Below are positions 22,091-30,091 of a DNA stretch of 64,000 nucleotides, one piece after another. Both the position numbers and the translations under genes were made by a program. The stretch lies in contig NZ_JAIWOT010000001.1 in the NCBI RefSeq assembly GCF_021295335.1, forward strand, positions 2,079,001 through 2,143,000, given 5' to 3'. Position 1 is the stretch's first letter. Every line of letters starts with the position of its first letter. The notes under the pieces were generated by a model, which was not told the origin of the DNA, made no database searches, and was given only the letters and a program-made list of their open reading frames with translations. This stretch comes from Komagataeibacter sp. FNDCF1 (GTDB lineage: Bacteria; Pseudomonadota; Alphaproteobacteria; Acetobacterales; Acetobacteraceae).

Positions 22091-22250
22091 CCGGGCGGCC
22101 TGCGGGGCATCCGGCCATTATCGGCATGCCAGCCAGCCATTACCTGACCATGGCATTGATGCGCGGAGGCCACATGGCTGCCCACATGCCCTGACGGTGC
22201 ATTGCCACACGCAGATACCGGGCGCCGGAATGACTGGTTTTGGGAGAAAA

Positions 22251-22324
22251 TGGAGCGGGTGAAGGGAATCGAACCCTCGTATGCAGCTTGGGAAGCTGCC
22301 GTTCTACCATTGAACTACACCCGC
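22251..22324 (-). tRNA. tRNA-Gly (anticodon CCC)
   Basis: A complete cloverleaf can be folded on the minus strand: acceptor GCGGGTG/CACCCGC, D stem GTTC/GAAC, anticodon stem GCAGC/GCTGC around loop TTCCCAA, T stem GAGGG with TTCGATT loop, discriminator T, and an encoded CCA (TGG on the plus strand at 22251-22253). The length is 74 bases. Confidence 0.97.
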
Positions 22325-22446
22325 ATGCTGGCCCTCTATACTGCACAAGCGGTCATGATGCAATCACCCCTCCCGACGGGCAGCAGTTGACGCACCCTGT
22401 CCTGATCCGCAATAAGCATGCATGTCCGGGTGCATGGAAACCCGGA

Positions 22447-22506
22447 CCCTCGTGATTTGGTACGGCCGGCTTGCGGCGAGGTAAAACATACGCGCTAAAG
22501 AGGCCC
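22447..22506 (+). promoter_or_regulatory. SAM-II riboswitch upstream of metZ
   Basis: The element matches the SAM-II (metA) consensus: stem CCTCG (22448-22452) with CGAGG (22477-22481), the conserved TGATTTGG in the loop, CCGGCTTGC, and the 3' pseudoknot strand GCTAAAGAGG (22494-22503). SAM-II controls methionine genes in alphaproteobacteria when S-adenosylmethionine binds. It is 140 bases before the metZ start, farther than the usual Shine-Dalgarno-masking arrangement. The rest of the 320-bp gap between tRNA-Gly and metZ holds GC-rich inverted sequence (about 22555-22580) but no gene. Confidence 0.85.
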
Positions 22507-22645
22507 GATACCGCTCTGTCAGGGTGCGGGCATCTGGTTTCCACGGTCGTGAACCGCGTCCCGGGCGGACCGGACTGCCGGGCATGAACCGGCGCTGGCC
22601 CTGCCCGCCCATTGTCCACCCTGTACACAGGAACTGCCACCAGAC

Positions 22646-23848
22646 ATGACTGACCAGCCTGATCCCAAATCCTTCCGTCCGGCCACCCGCCTGCTCAACG
22701 CGGGACTTGAACGCACACCGTACGGCGAAACCAGCGAGGCGATGTTCCTGACCTCCGGCTTTGTGTACGACAGTGCCGAGCAGGCGGAAGGCACCTTTAC
22801 CGGCGATGTGTCGCATTACCAGTACAGCCGCTTTGGCAACCCGACCGTAGCCAACCTGGAGCGCCGCCTGTGCGATGTGGAAGGGGCGGAGTCCTGCGTC
22901 CTGACATCAACCGGCATGGGTGCGGTGTCCTGCGCGCTGCTGGCGCAGGTCCGCGCGGGTGAGCGGGTCGTGGCGTCGCGCGCGCTGTTCGGTTCATGCC
23001 ACTGGATCGTGGCCGAACTGCTGCCGCGCTACGGGGTGGAGACGGTATTCGTCGATGGCGGGGACATGGCAGCCTGGCAGGAAGCGCTGTCCAGCCCGAC
23101 CAGCGCCGTTTTGCTGGAAAGCCCGTCCAACCCCATGCTCGACGTGCTTGACATCCGCATGATCTGCGACCTTGCGCACAAGGCAGGTGCGACCGTGATC
23201 GTGGACAACGTATTCGCGACACCGCTGTACCAGAAGCCGCTGGAACTGGGCGCGGACGTGGTCGTGTATTCATGCACCAAGCATATCGACGGGCAGGGCC
23301 GTGTTCTGGGTGGCGCCGTGCTGGGTTCGGCCAAATGGATGGATGAGGTACTGCGTCCCTTTGCCCGCAATACCGGCAATGCCATATCGCCCTTCAACGC
23401 ATGGGTCATGCTCAAGAGCATCGAGACCCTGGCGCTGCGCGTGGATGCCATGACCCGCAACGCAGCGAAAGTGGCCGATTTCCTGGCAGATGCGCCGGGC
23501 ATTGCGCGCGTGTTCTATCCGGGCCGCAAGGACCACCCGCAGTACGAACTGGCGAAGAAACAGATGTCGGGCGGCTCCACGCTGGTCGCCTTCGAGGTCG
23601 AGGGCGGCAAGGCTGGCGCCTTTGCCTTCATGAACGCGCTGCGCCTGATCTCGATTTCCAACAACCTTGGTGATGCACGGTCCCTTGTCACGCATCCGGC
23701 AACCACCACCCACATGAAGCTGCAGCCGGAGGAACGTGCCCGCCTTGGCATCACCGACGGTGCGATCCGCTTTTCCGTCGGGCTGGAAGATGCCGATGAC
23801 CTGATCGACGATCTCCGGCGCGGCCTCGCGGCGCTGGGCAGCCGATAG
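22646..23848 (+). CDS. metZ: O-succinylhomoserine sulfhydrylase
   Basis: PLP enzyme that makes homocysteine directly from O-succinylhomoserine and sulfide in methionine synthesis. The 400 residues match the Cys/Met-metabolism family: YSRFGNPTV near the N-terminus, TSTGMGAVSCALL, the PLP-lysine motif YSCTKHIDGQGRVLGG, and SLGD-like NNLGDARSLVTHPATTTH. The DGQGR sequence after the lysine favours MetZ over MetB/MetC. The upstream SAM-II riboswitch supports the methionine role. AGGA is about 13 bases before the ATG. Confidence 0.96.
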   Translation: MTDQPDPKSFRPATRLLNAGLERTPYGETSEAMFLTSGFVYDSAEQAEGTFTGDVSHYQYSRFGNPTVANLERRLCDVEGAESCVLTSTGMGAVSCALLAQVRAGERVVASRALFGSCHWIVAELLPRYGVETVFVDGGDMAAWQEALSSPTSAVLLESPSNPMLDVLDIRMICDLAHKAGATVIVDNVFATPLYQKPLELGADVVVYSCTKHIDGQGRVLGGAVLGSAKWMDEVLRPFARNTGNAISPFNAWVMLKSIETLALRVDAMTRNAAKVADFLADAPGIARVFYPGRKDHPQYELAKKQMSGGSTLVAFEVEGGKAGAFAFMNALRLISISNNLGDARSLVTHPATTTHMKLQPEERARLGITDGAIRFSVGLEDADDLIDDLRRGLAALGSR

Positions 23849-23866
23849 TACGGGAGCACCGCCTTC

Positions 23867-24343
23867 ATGAGCAAGAACAGGCCCTTCCCTCCCCCCGGTG
23901 GGGAAGGAACGGATTCCCCGCTGGGCGAGGCGATGGATAACGTCCCCTGTTTCGAGGCGGTGACGGAGGACGTGCGCGTGGTTGTCCAGACATTCTGGCT
24001 TGATGACCAGTCCGAACCCGATGAGCACCGCTACGTCTGGGCTTACCGGGTACGGATCGAGAACCACGGCACCGAACAGATCCAGCTCCTGCGCCGCAGC
24101 TGGCGCATTGTTGACGGGCAGGGGCGGATCGACCGTGTGGATGGCGATGGCGTGGTGGGCGAGCAGCCGCTTATCGACGCCAGCGGCAGTTTTGAATACA
24201 TGTCAGGCGCCGCACTGGAAACGCCCACAGGCTTCATGGGGGGCATGTACCACATGATCCGCCCGGCCAGCCGCCAGCATTTCGATGTCAGCATTCCCGT
24301 CTTCAGCCTGGACAGCCCGCACCATCCGGCCATCCTCCATTAA
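23867..24343 (+). CDS. apaG: ApaG-family protein
   Basis: 158 residues carrying an ApaG/FN3-like domain from about residue 30, with [21 protein letters not shown] and the C-terminal GGMYHMIRP stretch. ApaG proteins have been linked to magnesium/cobalt efflux, but the molecular role is unsettled. The N-terminal 25 residues are extra and Pro/Gly-rich. GGGAG is 10 bases before the ATG; metZ ends 18 bp upstream, so they probably share a transcript. Confidence 0.92.
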   Translation: MSKNRPFPPPGGEGTDSPLGEAMDNVPCFEAVTEDVRVVVQTFWLDDQSEPDEHRYVWAYRVRIENHGTEQIQLLRRSWRIVDGQGRIDRVDGDGVVGEQPLIDASGSFEYMSGAALETPTGFMGGMYHMIRPASRQHFDVSIPVFSLDSPHHPAILH

Positions 24344-24368
24344 GCCTTCCACACGGATTCCTCCCTGC

Positions 24369-24392
24369 GGCATGTCCGGGCCCGGACATGCC
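24369..24392. promoter_or_regulatory. Perfect 24-bp palindrome before folE
   Basis: Bases 24369-24380 are the exact reverse complement of 24381-24392 (half-site GGCATGTCCGGG). It lies 21 bases before the folE start and 25 after apaG. As DNA it could bind a dimeric regulator; as RNA it would form a 10-bp stem close to the folE ribosome-binding region. No match to a known operator is claimed. Confidence 0.6.
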
Positions 24393-24413
24393 CATGCAAC
24401 AAGAACCAACAGC

Positions 24414-25019
24414 ATGACCTCCATTGACACCCGTCCCTCCCGCACGGAAGCAGAAGAAGCCGTACGGACCCTGCTGCGCTGGGCTGGCGAAGACCCCACC
24501 CGCGAAGGCCTGCTTGATACGCCGTCGCGCGTCGTGAAATCCTATGAGGAGTTTTTCTGCGGCTACGCGGAAGACCCGGTCGAGATGCTGCGCCGCACCT
24601 TCTCGGAAGTGGAGGATTATGACGAGATGGTCCTGCTGCGCGATATCCGCGTGGAGAGCCATTGCGAGCATCACATGGTGCCCATCATTGGCGTGGCGCA
24701 CGTGGCCTACCTGCCACGCAAGCGGGTCGTGGGCATTTCCAAGCTGGCCCGCGTGGTGGACGCCTATGCCCGGCGCTTCCAGATACAGGAACGGCTGACG
24801 GCGCAGATCGCCAACACCATCAACGAGGAACTGCAGCCCTATGGCGTGGGCGTGGTGATCGAAGCCTCCCACCAGTGCATGACCACGCGCGGCGTGCACC
24901 GCCCGGGCGTGTCCATGGTGACCAGCCGCATGCTGGGCACGTTCCGCAGCAATTCCGACACACGGCGGGAGTTCCTGTCGATCCTGAACCGCCCGGGCAT
25001 GACCGGCAGCGGGATCTGA
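24414..25019 (+). CDS. folE: GTP cyclohydrolase I
   Basis: First enzyme of tetrahydrofolate (and other pterin) synthesis. It is 201 residues from ATG 24414, with zinc-site HCEHHMVP, the [24 protein letters not shown] block and [11 protein letters not shown]. An upstream in-frame extension to 24285 overlaps apaG and has no family match. The next gene is convergent. Confidence 0.98.
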   Translation: MTSIDTRPSRTEAEEAVRTLLRWAGEDPTREGLLDTPSRVVKSYEEFFCGYAEDPVEMLRRTFSEVEDYDEMVLLRDIRVESHCEHHMVPIIGVAHVAYLPRKRVVGISKLARVVDAYARRFQIQERLTAQIANTINEELQPYGVGVVIEASHQCMTTRGVHRPGVSMVTSRMLGTFRSNSDTRREFLSILNRPGMTGSGI

Positions 25020-25025
25020 GCAGAT

Positions 25026-25074
25026 CGCTGCCGGCCCTGCGCCCGTGTGTCGGTAAGGGCCGGTTCCGGCAGCG
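25026..25074. terminator. Two-tier inverted repeat between convergent folE and the DJ-1 gene
   Basis: Outer arms CGCTGCCGG and CCGGCAGCG, inner arms GGCCCT and AGGGCC. It sits in the 61-bp convergent gap. No T run follows, so termination is inferred from position. Confidence 0.45.
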
Positions 25075-25080
25075 TGATCC

Positions 25081-25656
25081 CTACAGCGAGATCTTGGCCC
25101 CCAGCACGGCAATGAACTGCGCCAGCCATGCCGGGTGCGCGGGCCATGCGGGGGCGGTCACCAGCATGCCATCCGTCACGGCGGCATCAATCGCGATATC
25201 CGCATAGACACCCCCGGCCAGTTCCACATCGGGACGGCAGGCGGGATAGGCCGAAACCCTGCGCCCTTCAATGATCCGGGCGGCCGCCAGCAGTTGCGCC
25301 GCATGGCAGATCGCGGCCAGCGGGCGGTCTGCAAAGGCGCGGACCAGCGCGATCACCCGCGGATCAAGCCGCAGGTATTCCGGCGCCCGCCCGCCGGGCA
25401 CGATTAGCCCCGCATAATCGGCGTGGCTGATGGCATCGAAATCCGCATTGAGCACAAAGCGATGGCCCGGCTTTTCGCTATAGGTCTGGGCGCCCTCGAA
25501 ATCATGGATGGCGGTCAGGACGTGCTCGCCCTTTTTGCGGCCGGGACAGACGGTATCCACCCGGTAGCCCAGCATGGCCAGCGCCTGGCAGGGCACCATG
25601 ATCTCGTAATCCTCGACATAGTCGCCTGCCAGCAGCAGGAGCCTGGGTGCGCTCAT
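25081..25656 (-). CDS. DJ-1/PfpI-family protein
   Basis: 191-residue class I glutamine-amidotransferase-like fold. The nucleophile elbow [10 protein letters not shown] supplies the conserved Cys, with Glu in [11 protein letters not shown] near the N-terminus as in DJ-1/PfpI proteins. Members act as glyoxalases, deglycases or stress proteins; the substrate is not readable here. It follows moaB by 22 bp on the same strand. Confidence 0.93.
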   Translation of the reverse strand: MSAPRLLLLAGDYVEDYEIMVPCQALAMLGYRVDTVCPGRKKGEHVLTAIHDFEGAQTYSEKPGHRFVLNADFDAISHADYAGLIVPGGRAPEYLRLDPRVIALVRAFADRPLAAICHAAQLLAAARIIEGRRVSAYPACRPDVELAGGVYADIAIDAAVTDGMLVTAPAWPAHPAWLAQFIAVLGAKISL

Positions 25657-25678
25657 TGTCGGTTATCCTTCGCTCTGG

Positions 25679-26227
25679 TCAGTCATGCGCCGCGGGCAGA
25701 TGCTCACGCAGGCGGGGCATGAGTTCGACAAAATTGCAGGGCACATGCCGGCTGTCGAGCTGCCAGACCAGTATGTCGTCCCACCCGTCCTTCACCGCGC
25801 CGGAGGAGCCGGGCAGCGCGAAAAGATAAGTCCCGTTCGCCACCCCCGCCAGTGCGCGGGACTGGATGGTGGAGGTACCGATCTTCTGGTAGGACAGCAT
25901 GCGGAACAGTTCGCCAAAGCCCTCGATCCGTTTCTCGATCACCTGTTCGAATGCTTCTGGCGTGACATCGCGCCCGGTCACGCCGGTGCCACCGGTGGAG
26001 ATGACGACATCCACCTGGCTGTCCGCGATCCATCCCGCCAGGGTGGCAGCCAGTCGTGGCGCGTCATCGGGCACGATGGCGCGGGCGGCAACGACATGCC
26101 CCGCCGCCGTGATGCGCGCGGCCAGTATGTCACCCGACCTGTCCGTTTCCGGTGTGCGGGTGTCGGACACCGTCAGCACGGCAATGCGGACGGGCAGGAA
26201 GGGCTTTTTCAGATCAAGTCGTGACAT
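25679..26227 (-). CDS. moaB: Molybdenum cofactor biosynthesis protein MoaB
   Basis: 182 residues of the MoaB/Mog family: [37 protein letters not shown], and [14 protein letters not shown]. The family adenylylates molybdopterin or plays a near-redundant role in cofactor assembly. I chose ATG 26227; an in-frame ATG 12 codons upstream adds a non-conserved stretch. Confidence 0.94.
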   Translation of the reverse strand: MSRLDLKKPFLPVRIAVLTVSDTRTPETDRSGDILAARITAAGHVVAARAIVPDDAPRLAATLAGWIADSQVDVVISTGGTGVTGRDVTPEAFEQVIEKRIEGFGELFRMLSYQKIGTSTIQSRALAGVANGTYLFALPGSSGAVKDGWDDILVWQLDSRHVPCNFVELMPRLREHLPAAHD

Positions 26228-26350
26228 GCCGCCATGTTCACCATTCCGGCAGCCGGACGTCAACGGCCCCGGTGGCGCGGTGCGTTACATTGCGGGAGAT
26301 GATGCCGGAACCGAGTAATATATGAGAATAAACACGAAATTCTGATGTAA

Positions 26351-26365
26351 TTGTGCGTTGCACAA
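26351..26365. promoter_or_regulatory. Inverted repeat upstream of the OprB porin
   Basis: TTGTGC-GTT-GCACAA, a 6-bp-arm palindrome in the AT-rich 262-bp gap between moaB and the porin, about 125 bases before the porin start. The gap also holds two TATAAT-like hexamers (26459-26464 and 26480-26485). The operator role is a guess. Confidence 0.35.
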
Positions 26366-26489
26366 AAAAACATGGCAGGGAATAACAACAGTCTACATAA
26401 ATCTATTGCTATAACAAAAAAATCTCTTTACCGTTATTTTACAAAACATTAGTTTTTATATAATTCCTCGTCCAAGGTTTATAATCAGC

Positions 26490-27968
26490 ATGAGATATGC
26501 TATCGATACGCGAATGACCAGAACACTGCTCCGCTTTTTTATGGCGTTCCCCCTGTTTCTTCTTGCCCTTTTCGCGGCGGGCGAAAGCGCAATGGCGCAG
26601 GCCATCCCGGGCGAGGGACAGGGCGTAGTGGGCGCGCAGCCCAGTCTCAATGTCAATTCACGCCGCAATGTCAGCGTGAATGATCCCGGCTCGTTTTTCA
26701 GCGCACCTTATGGCAACCAGCATTTCTTTGGTGACTGGGCCGGGCTGCAGCCCTTCCTGATCAAGCACGGCGTACATATCGAAGCCGACGTGCATGAGGA
26801 ACTGGCAGGCAACTTCCGCGGGGGCGCCAAGCAGGGCGTGACCGATGCAGGCCAGGTCGGCGTCGAGATCGACATCGACTGGAACAAGCTTGCGGGTGCA
26901 CCGAAGAATTTCTGGACCCATACCATGATCGTGAACGGCCATGGCCGTAACGCCAGCACGGATTACATCCACGATTCGCTTGCCGGCGTGCAGCAGATCT
27001 ATGGTGCCCGTGGCAACGTGGTTGCCCATCTGGTCTACATGTATGCCGAACAGTCGCTGTTCCATAACCGGCTGGACATCAGTGCGGGCTGGATTCCGGT
27101 GGGCAGCTTCTTTGCCGCCTCCCCCCTGTTCTGTGACTTCATGAACGTGTCGATATGCGGTAACCCCGCACCGGGCAAATATGTACCGGGCGGGCGTGAC
27201 TGGCCTTCGGGCAACCTGGGTGTGGTGATGCGTGTCATGCCCACGGTCGATACCTACATCATGGCCAGCATGTTCGCCGTATCGCCCCATTCCTACAACG
27301 GTGGCATTTCCGGCTGGTCATGGGCACAGAGCGGCCTTGGCAAGTTCTCCACCCCGGTGGAAATCGGCTGGCTGCCCGAGTTCGGCCGCAACCACCTGGC
27401 CGGTCACTACAAGGCGGGCTATGGCTACGACAATTCGCAGTATGATGATCTGTATTCGGACATCAACGGCAATTCCGCCGTGCTGACGGGCCAGCCCTTC
27501 CGCAAGCAGTCCGGTGTCAGCACCGCATGGTTCCAGGCTGACCAGATGATCATGCGCAATGGCACGGGCCCGACCAACGGCCTGATCCTGCTGGCAGGCT
27601 ACATGTACACCTCGGGGAAGGTCTCGGCCATGAAGGACCATACCTGGGCCGGCCTGGTGGAAACAGGCGCGCGATGGGGCCGCCCGCTGGATACGGTAGG
27701 TGCGATGTTCCATTATTACGAGATGAGCCGCGCCTCCATCCTGCAGCAGGAATCCTCGGTGCTGGCCGGCACGCCCTTCCTGAATAACCAGTGGGGCAAG
27801 GTGTGGGGCATCCAGACGCATGAGAACGTGTATGAAGTGTTCTACAACATCCATACCGCGCGCGGCATGAGCTTCCAGCCCGATTTCCAGTACATCAACC
27901 GCCCTGGCGGAACCACGACCTACCACGATGCGGCGGTGATGGGCCTGCAGTTCAACTGCATCCTGTAA
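26490..27968 (+). CDS. OprB-family carbohydrate porin
   Basis: Outer-membrane beta-barrel for sugar uptake, 492 residues. A signal peptide (about 1-36, ending AMAQ) is followed by an N-terminal region with FFGDWAGLQPFLIKHGVHIE, the usual OprB opening, and alternating aromatic strands up to a Phe-containing C-terminal strand (AAVMGLQFNCIL). AAGG lies 12 bases before ATG 26490; ATG 26514 is an alternative. The transported sugar is unknown. It may serve the periplasmic sugar oxidation of acetic acid bacteria. Confidence 0.93.
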   Translation: MRYAIDTRMTRTLLRFFMAFPLFLLALFAAGESAMAQAIPGEGQGVVGAQPSLNVNSRRNVSVNDPGSFFSAPYGNQHFFGDWAGLQPFLIKHGVHIEADVHEELAGNFRGGAKQGVTDAGQVGVEIDIDWNKLAGAPKNFWTHTMIVNGHGRNASTDYIHDSLAGVQQIYGARGNVVAHLVYMYAEQSLFHNRLDISAGWIPVGSFFAASPLFCDFMNVSICGNPAPGKYVPGGRDWPSGNLGVVMRVMPTVDTYIMASMFAVSPHSYNGGISGWSWAQSGLGKFSTPVEIGWLPEFGRNHLAGHYKAGYGYDNSQYDDLYSDINGNSAVLTGQPFRKQSGVSTAWFQADQMIMRNGTGPTNGLILLAGYMYTSGKVSAMKDHTWAGLVETGARWGRPLDTVGAMFHYYEMSRASILQQESSVLAGTPFLNNQWGKVWGIQTHENVYEVFYNIHTARGMSFQPDFQYINRPGGTTTYHDAAVMGLQFNCIL

Positions 27969-28013
27969 CACACCCTTCATCAGGACGATCTTCCACGGTA
28001 TGGGAAGCGGATC

Positions 28014-28997
28014 ATGACCGATCACGCTTCCCTGCACCATCTGGCCCGCATGGCGCTGGCCGCCTATCCGCTGCACGATGCGCGCAGCCACCTGATTTCC
28101 ATTTCCGAAAATGCGATGTTCCGTGTCGATACCGCGCAGGGCGCGCGGTACGCGCTGCGCCTGCATCGGCCGGGCTATCATGATGCGGCTGAAATCGGCA
28201 GCGAACTGGCCTGGCTTGATGCCCTGCATGCAACCGGGCTGGAAGTACCACATCCCGTGCCGGGTCTTGACGGTAGCCGCATCCGCACCCTGACCGGACC
28301 TGATGGCCTGCCCCGCCATGCCGTACTCTTTGCATGGATGGAAGGCACGGAGCCCACACCCGATATTGACCCGGTCGCCTTCAACCGGCTCGGTCACATC
28401 ACGGCCCGGCTGCATGGCCAGAGCCGGGCATGGACACGGCCCGCAGGCTTCGTCCGCAAGGCATGGATACCCGCCACCATGACCGGCCCCGATGCACTAT
28501 GGGGGCAATGGCGGGCGGCACCTGGCGTGGATGCATCGGCCCGCGACCTGATCACGCATTGCCTGGAACGTGTCGGGACGGAACTGGCGGCCTATGGCAT
28601 GCAGCCGCACCGCTTCGGGCTAATCCATGCCGACCTGCGGCTGGCCAACCTGCTGGTCAGTGGCGCGCATACCCGCCTGATCGATTTTGATGACTGCGGG
28701 CTGAGCTGGTTCATGCAGGATCTGGCTGCAGCGCTGAGCTTTCATGAAGACCATCCGCAGGTTCCCCGCTGGGTCGATCACTGGCTGACAGGCTACGGCA
28801 GGCACGGGCAGCTGGATAGCGCTGACCTGGACATCCTGCCCGCCCTTGTCATCCAGCGCCGCATCCAGCTGCTGGCATGGACCGGCACGCACCGGAACAC
28901 GCAGCAGGTGCAAAGCCTGGGCAAGGACTGGCCTGCCCGCACGCTGGACCTGTGCCGCGCGTGGGAAAGGGGCCGGTTATTGCGGGACATAGGCTGA
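28014..28997 (+). CDS. APH-fold phosphotransferase (SrkA/homoserine kinase-like)
   Basis: 327 residues of the aminoglycoside-phosphotransferase kinase fold. The catalytic loop is GLIHADLRLANLLV (HxDxxxxN) and the metal-binding IDFDDCG follows. An N-terminal lobe is seen in YALRLHRPGYH. The substrate could be a protein Ser/Thr (SrkA-like) or a small molecule; resistance is not implied. It starts 45 bp after the porin and may be cotranscribed. Confidence 0.88.
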   Translation: MTDHASLHHLARMALAAYPLHDARSHLISISENAMFRVDTAQGARYALRLHRPGYHDAAEIGSELAWLDALHATGLEVPHPVPGLDGSRIRTLTGPDGLPRHAVLFAWMEGTEPTPDIDPVAFNRLGHITARLHGQSRAWTRPAGFVRKAWIPATMTGPDALWGQWRAAPGVDASARDLITHCLERVGTELAAYGMQPHRFGLIHADLRLANLLVSGAHTRLIDFDDCGLSWFMQDLAAALSFHEDHPQVPRWVDHWLTGYGRHGQLDSADLDILPALVIQRRIQLLAWTGTHRNTQQVQSLGKDWPARTLDLCRAWERGRLLRDIG

Positions 28998-29305
28998 ACG
29001 CATTGCATTACTGAACAATGCAAATATCTGTTAATATTTTACCTGATAATTAGATATTTTTTTAATTCATCTCCGTTCGTAATCTGCGAAGATTACTTTT
29101 TGGAAAGGTTTCGGCCCTAACGTGGCATGGTAGCCATAAGTTCAATTTAATCAATTAAATGTGATTGTCAGAATCGGTTTTTCAGCCCGCTATGGCTTTT
29201 ATGCCTCAATGCTGACATGTATGACGTCTATGTAATGTGTCGTTCGGTTAACAACCCGAGTCACCGGAGCAAGCCCAGTCCTTGGCACATAACGGAAAAA
29301 CAGCA
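28998..29305. other. AT-rich intergenic stretch
   Basis: 308 bases without a gene. It holds a terminator at 29079-29101 and a short inverted repeat ATTTAA-TCAA-TTAAAT (29145-29160) that could be part of a promoter or operator for the small frame downstream. No tRNA or known riboswitch is recognised. Confidence 0.5.
29079..29101 (+). terminator. Rho-independent terminator after the kinase gene
   Basis: GTAATCT-GCGA-AGATTAC followed by TTTTT, a 7-bp stem with a 4-base loop, about 80 bases after the kinase stop. Confidence 0.6.
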
Positions 29306-29488
29306 ATGACCCCTGCAGTTGATACGATTGCGACTACCGCGGCCTCACCCGCCGTGGCCGCTGGCATGCCACTTGCACCGGACGATATTCCAACCCGGTC
29401 CCAGACCACGCGGATGATCTATTCCCGCCACCGCCGGGCATTGCGGGATTATGCCCGCAGCCTCGACAATACGGCCGACCCGTCCTGA
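29306..29488 (+). CDS. Possible small protein, 60 residues
   Basis: Not recognised. The frame runs from ATG 29306; a TTG 8 codons earlier is also open. The N-terminal half is Ala/Thr/Pro-rich and the C-terminal part is basic (MIYSRHRRALRDYARSLD), possibly one amphipathic helix. About two thirds of third codon positions are G or C, lower than neighbours. The ribosome site is weak (GGAAAA). It could be a real small basic protein or chance. Confidence 0.4.
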   Translation: MTPAVDTIATTAASPAVAAGMPLAPDDIPTRSQTTRMIYSRHRRALRDYARSLDNTADPS

Positions 29489-29573
29489 CCAGCCGCGCCA
29501 TGGGCCCATCTGGCCCGGAACCTGCCGGACAGGCCACGACAAAAATCAAACTTTGACATCATTTTCCATTTTA

Positions 29574-29990
29574 TCACGCCTTGCGTGCGCGTAGCGCCGC
29601 AATCGCCTGCCGGGTCGGGATGGTCAACTGGTCAGGCAGTTCATCAAAGGCGTACCAGCGCGGGCCTTCATGCCTGTCCGGCTCCATCAGCGCCGGCTCA
29701 CCCTGCCATGATGTAACCAGATAGACCGGGGCAATCCAGTGATGTCCGCCTACGGCATCCATCTGCTCCACCAGGCACAGCAGGTCGTGCGCCTGTATGA
29801 CAATCCCCAGTTCTTCATGGATTTCCCGTTCCGCCGCATGGGCCGTCGTCTCATACGGGTCCACCTTGCCACCGGGCAGCCCCCAGCACCCCGCTTCGGG
29901 CGCGCGCAGGCGGCGCAGAAGCAGGATGCGCCCATCGCGGTCGATGATGGCGGCGCCACAGCCCACGCGCGGGCCGGTCATTTCTGTCAT
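29574..29990 (-). CDS. NUDIX hydrolase
   Basis: 138 residues with a full Nudix box: GGKVDPYETTAHAAEREIHE followed by ELGI, matching GX5EX7REUXEEXGU. It probably hydrolyses a nucleoside diphosphate derivative; the surrounding region (GWHxxA-like VGGHHWIAPVYLV) does not fix a substrate. I use ATG 29990; a longer frame to 30143 overlaps the end of pdc and has no domain. It follows pdc by about 100 bp on the same strand. Confidence 0.92.
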   Translation of the reverse strand: MTEMTGPRVGCGAAIIDRDGRILLLRRLRAPEAGCWGLPGGKVDPYETTAHAAEREIHEELGIVIQAHDLLCLVEQMDAVGGHHWIAPVYLVTSWQGEPALMEPDRHEGPRWYAFDELPDQLTIPTRQAIAALRARKA

Positions 29991-30029
29991 ATCTGCATCC
30001 TTTTCCTGAACGCCTGCTCCATACGACAC

Positions 30030-30051
30030 GGGGGCACCCGAAGGCACCCCC
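30030..30051 (-). terminator. GC hairpin with UUCG loop after pdc
   Basis: On the minus strand a 9-bp stem (two G-T pairs) closes a TTCG tetraloop, 40 bases after the pdc stop. No T run follows, so it may be a pause or 3'-end-protecting hairpin rather than a full terminator. Confidence 0.45.
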
Positions 30052-30091
30052 ATATCCTGCTGCCCCGACCGAATGGCGGACGGCAGTTGCC

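Noticed and set aside
22251-22324. tRNA-Gly as a phage or island attachment site
   Set aside because: No integrase and no obvious tRNA-end duplication was seen nearby; flanking genes are housekeeping.
28014-28997. Antibiotic resistance aminoglycoside phosphotransferase
   Set aside because: Only the general kinase fold is seen; many housekeeping kinases share it and no resistance subgroup motif is evident.
29970-30060. Third copy of the double-hairpin element (GGCACCCGAAGGCACC sequence)
   Set aside because: It shares only a short GGCACCCGAAGG string; the GCCGCCTT/AAGGCGGC stem is missing, so it is a separate hairpin.
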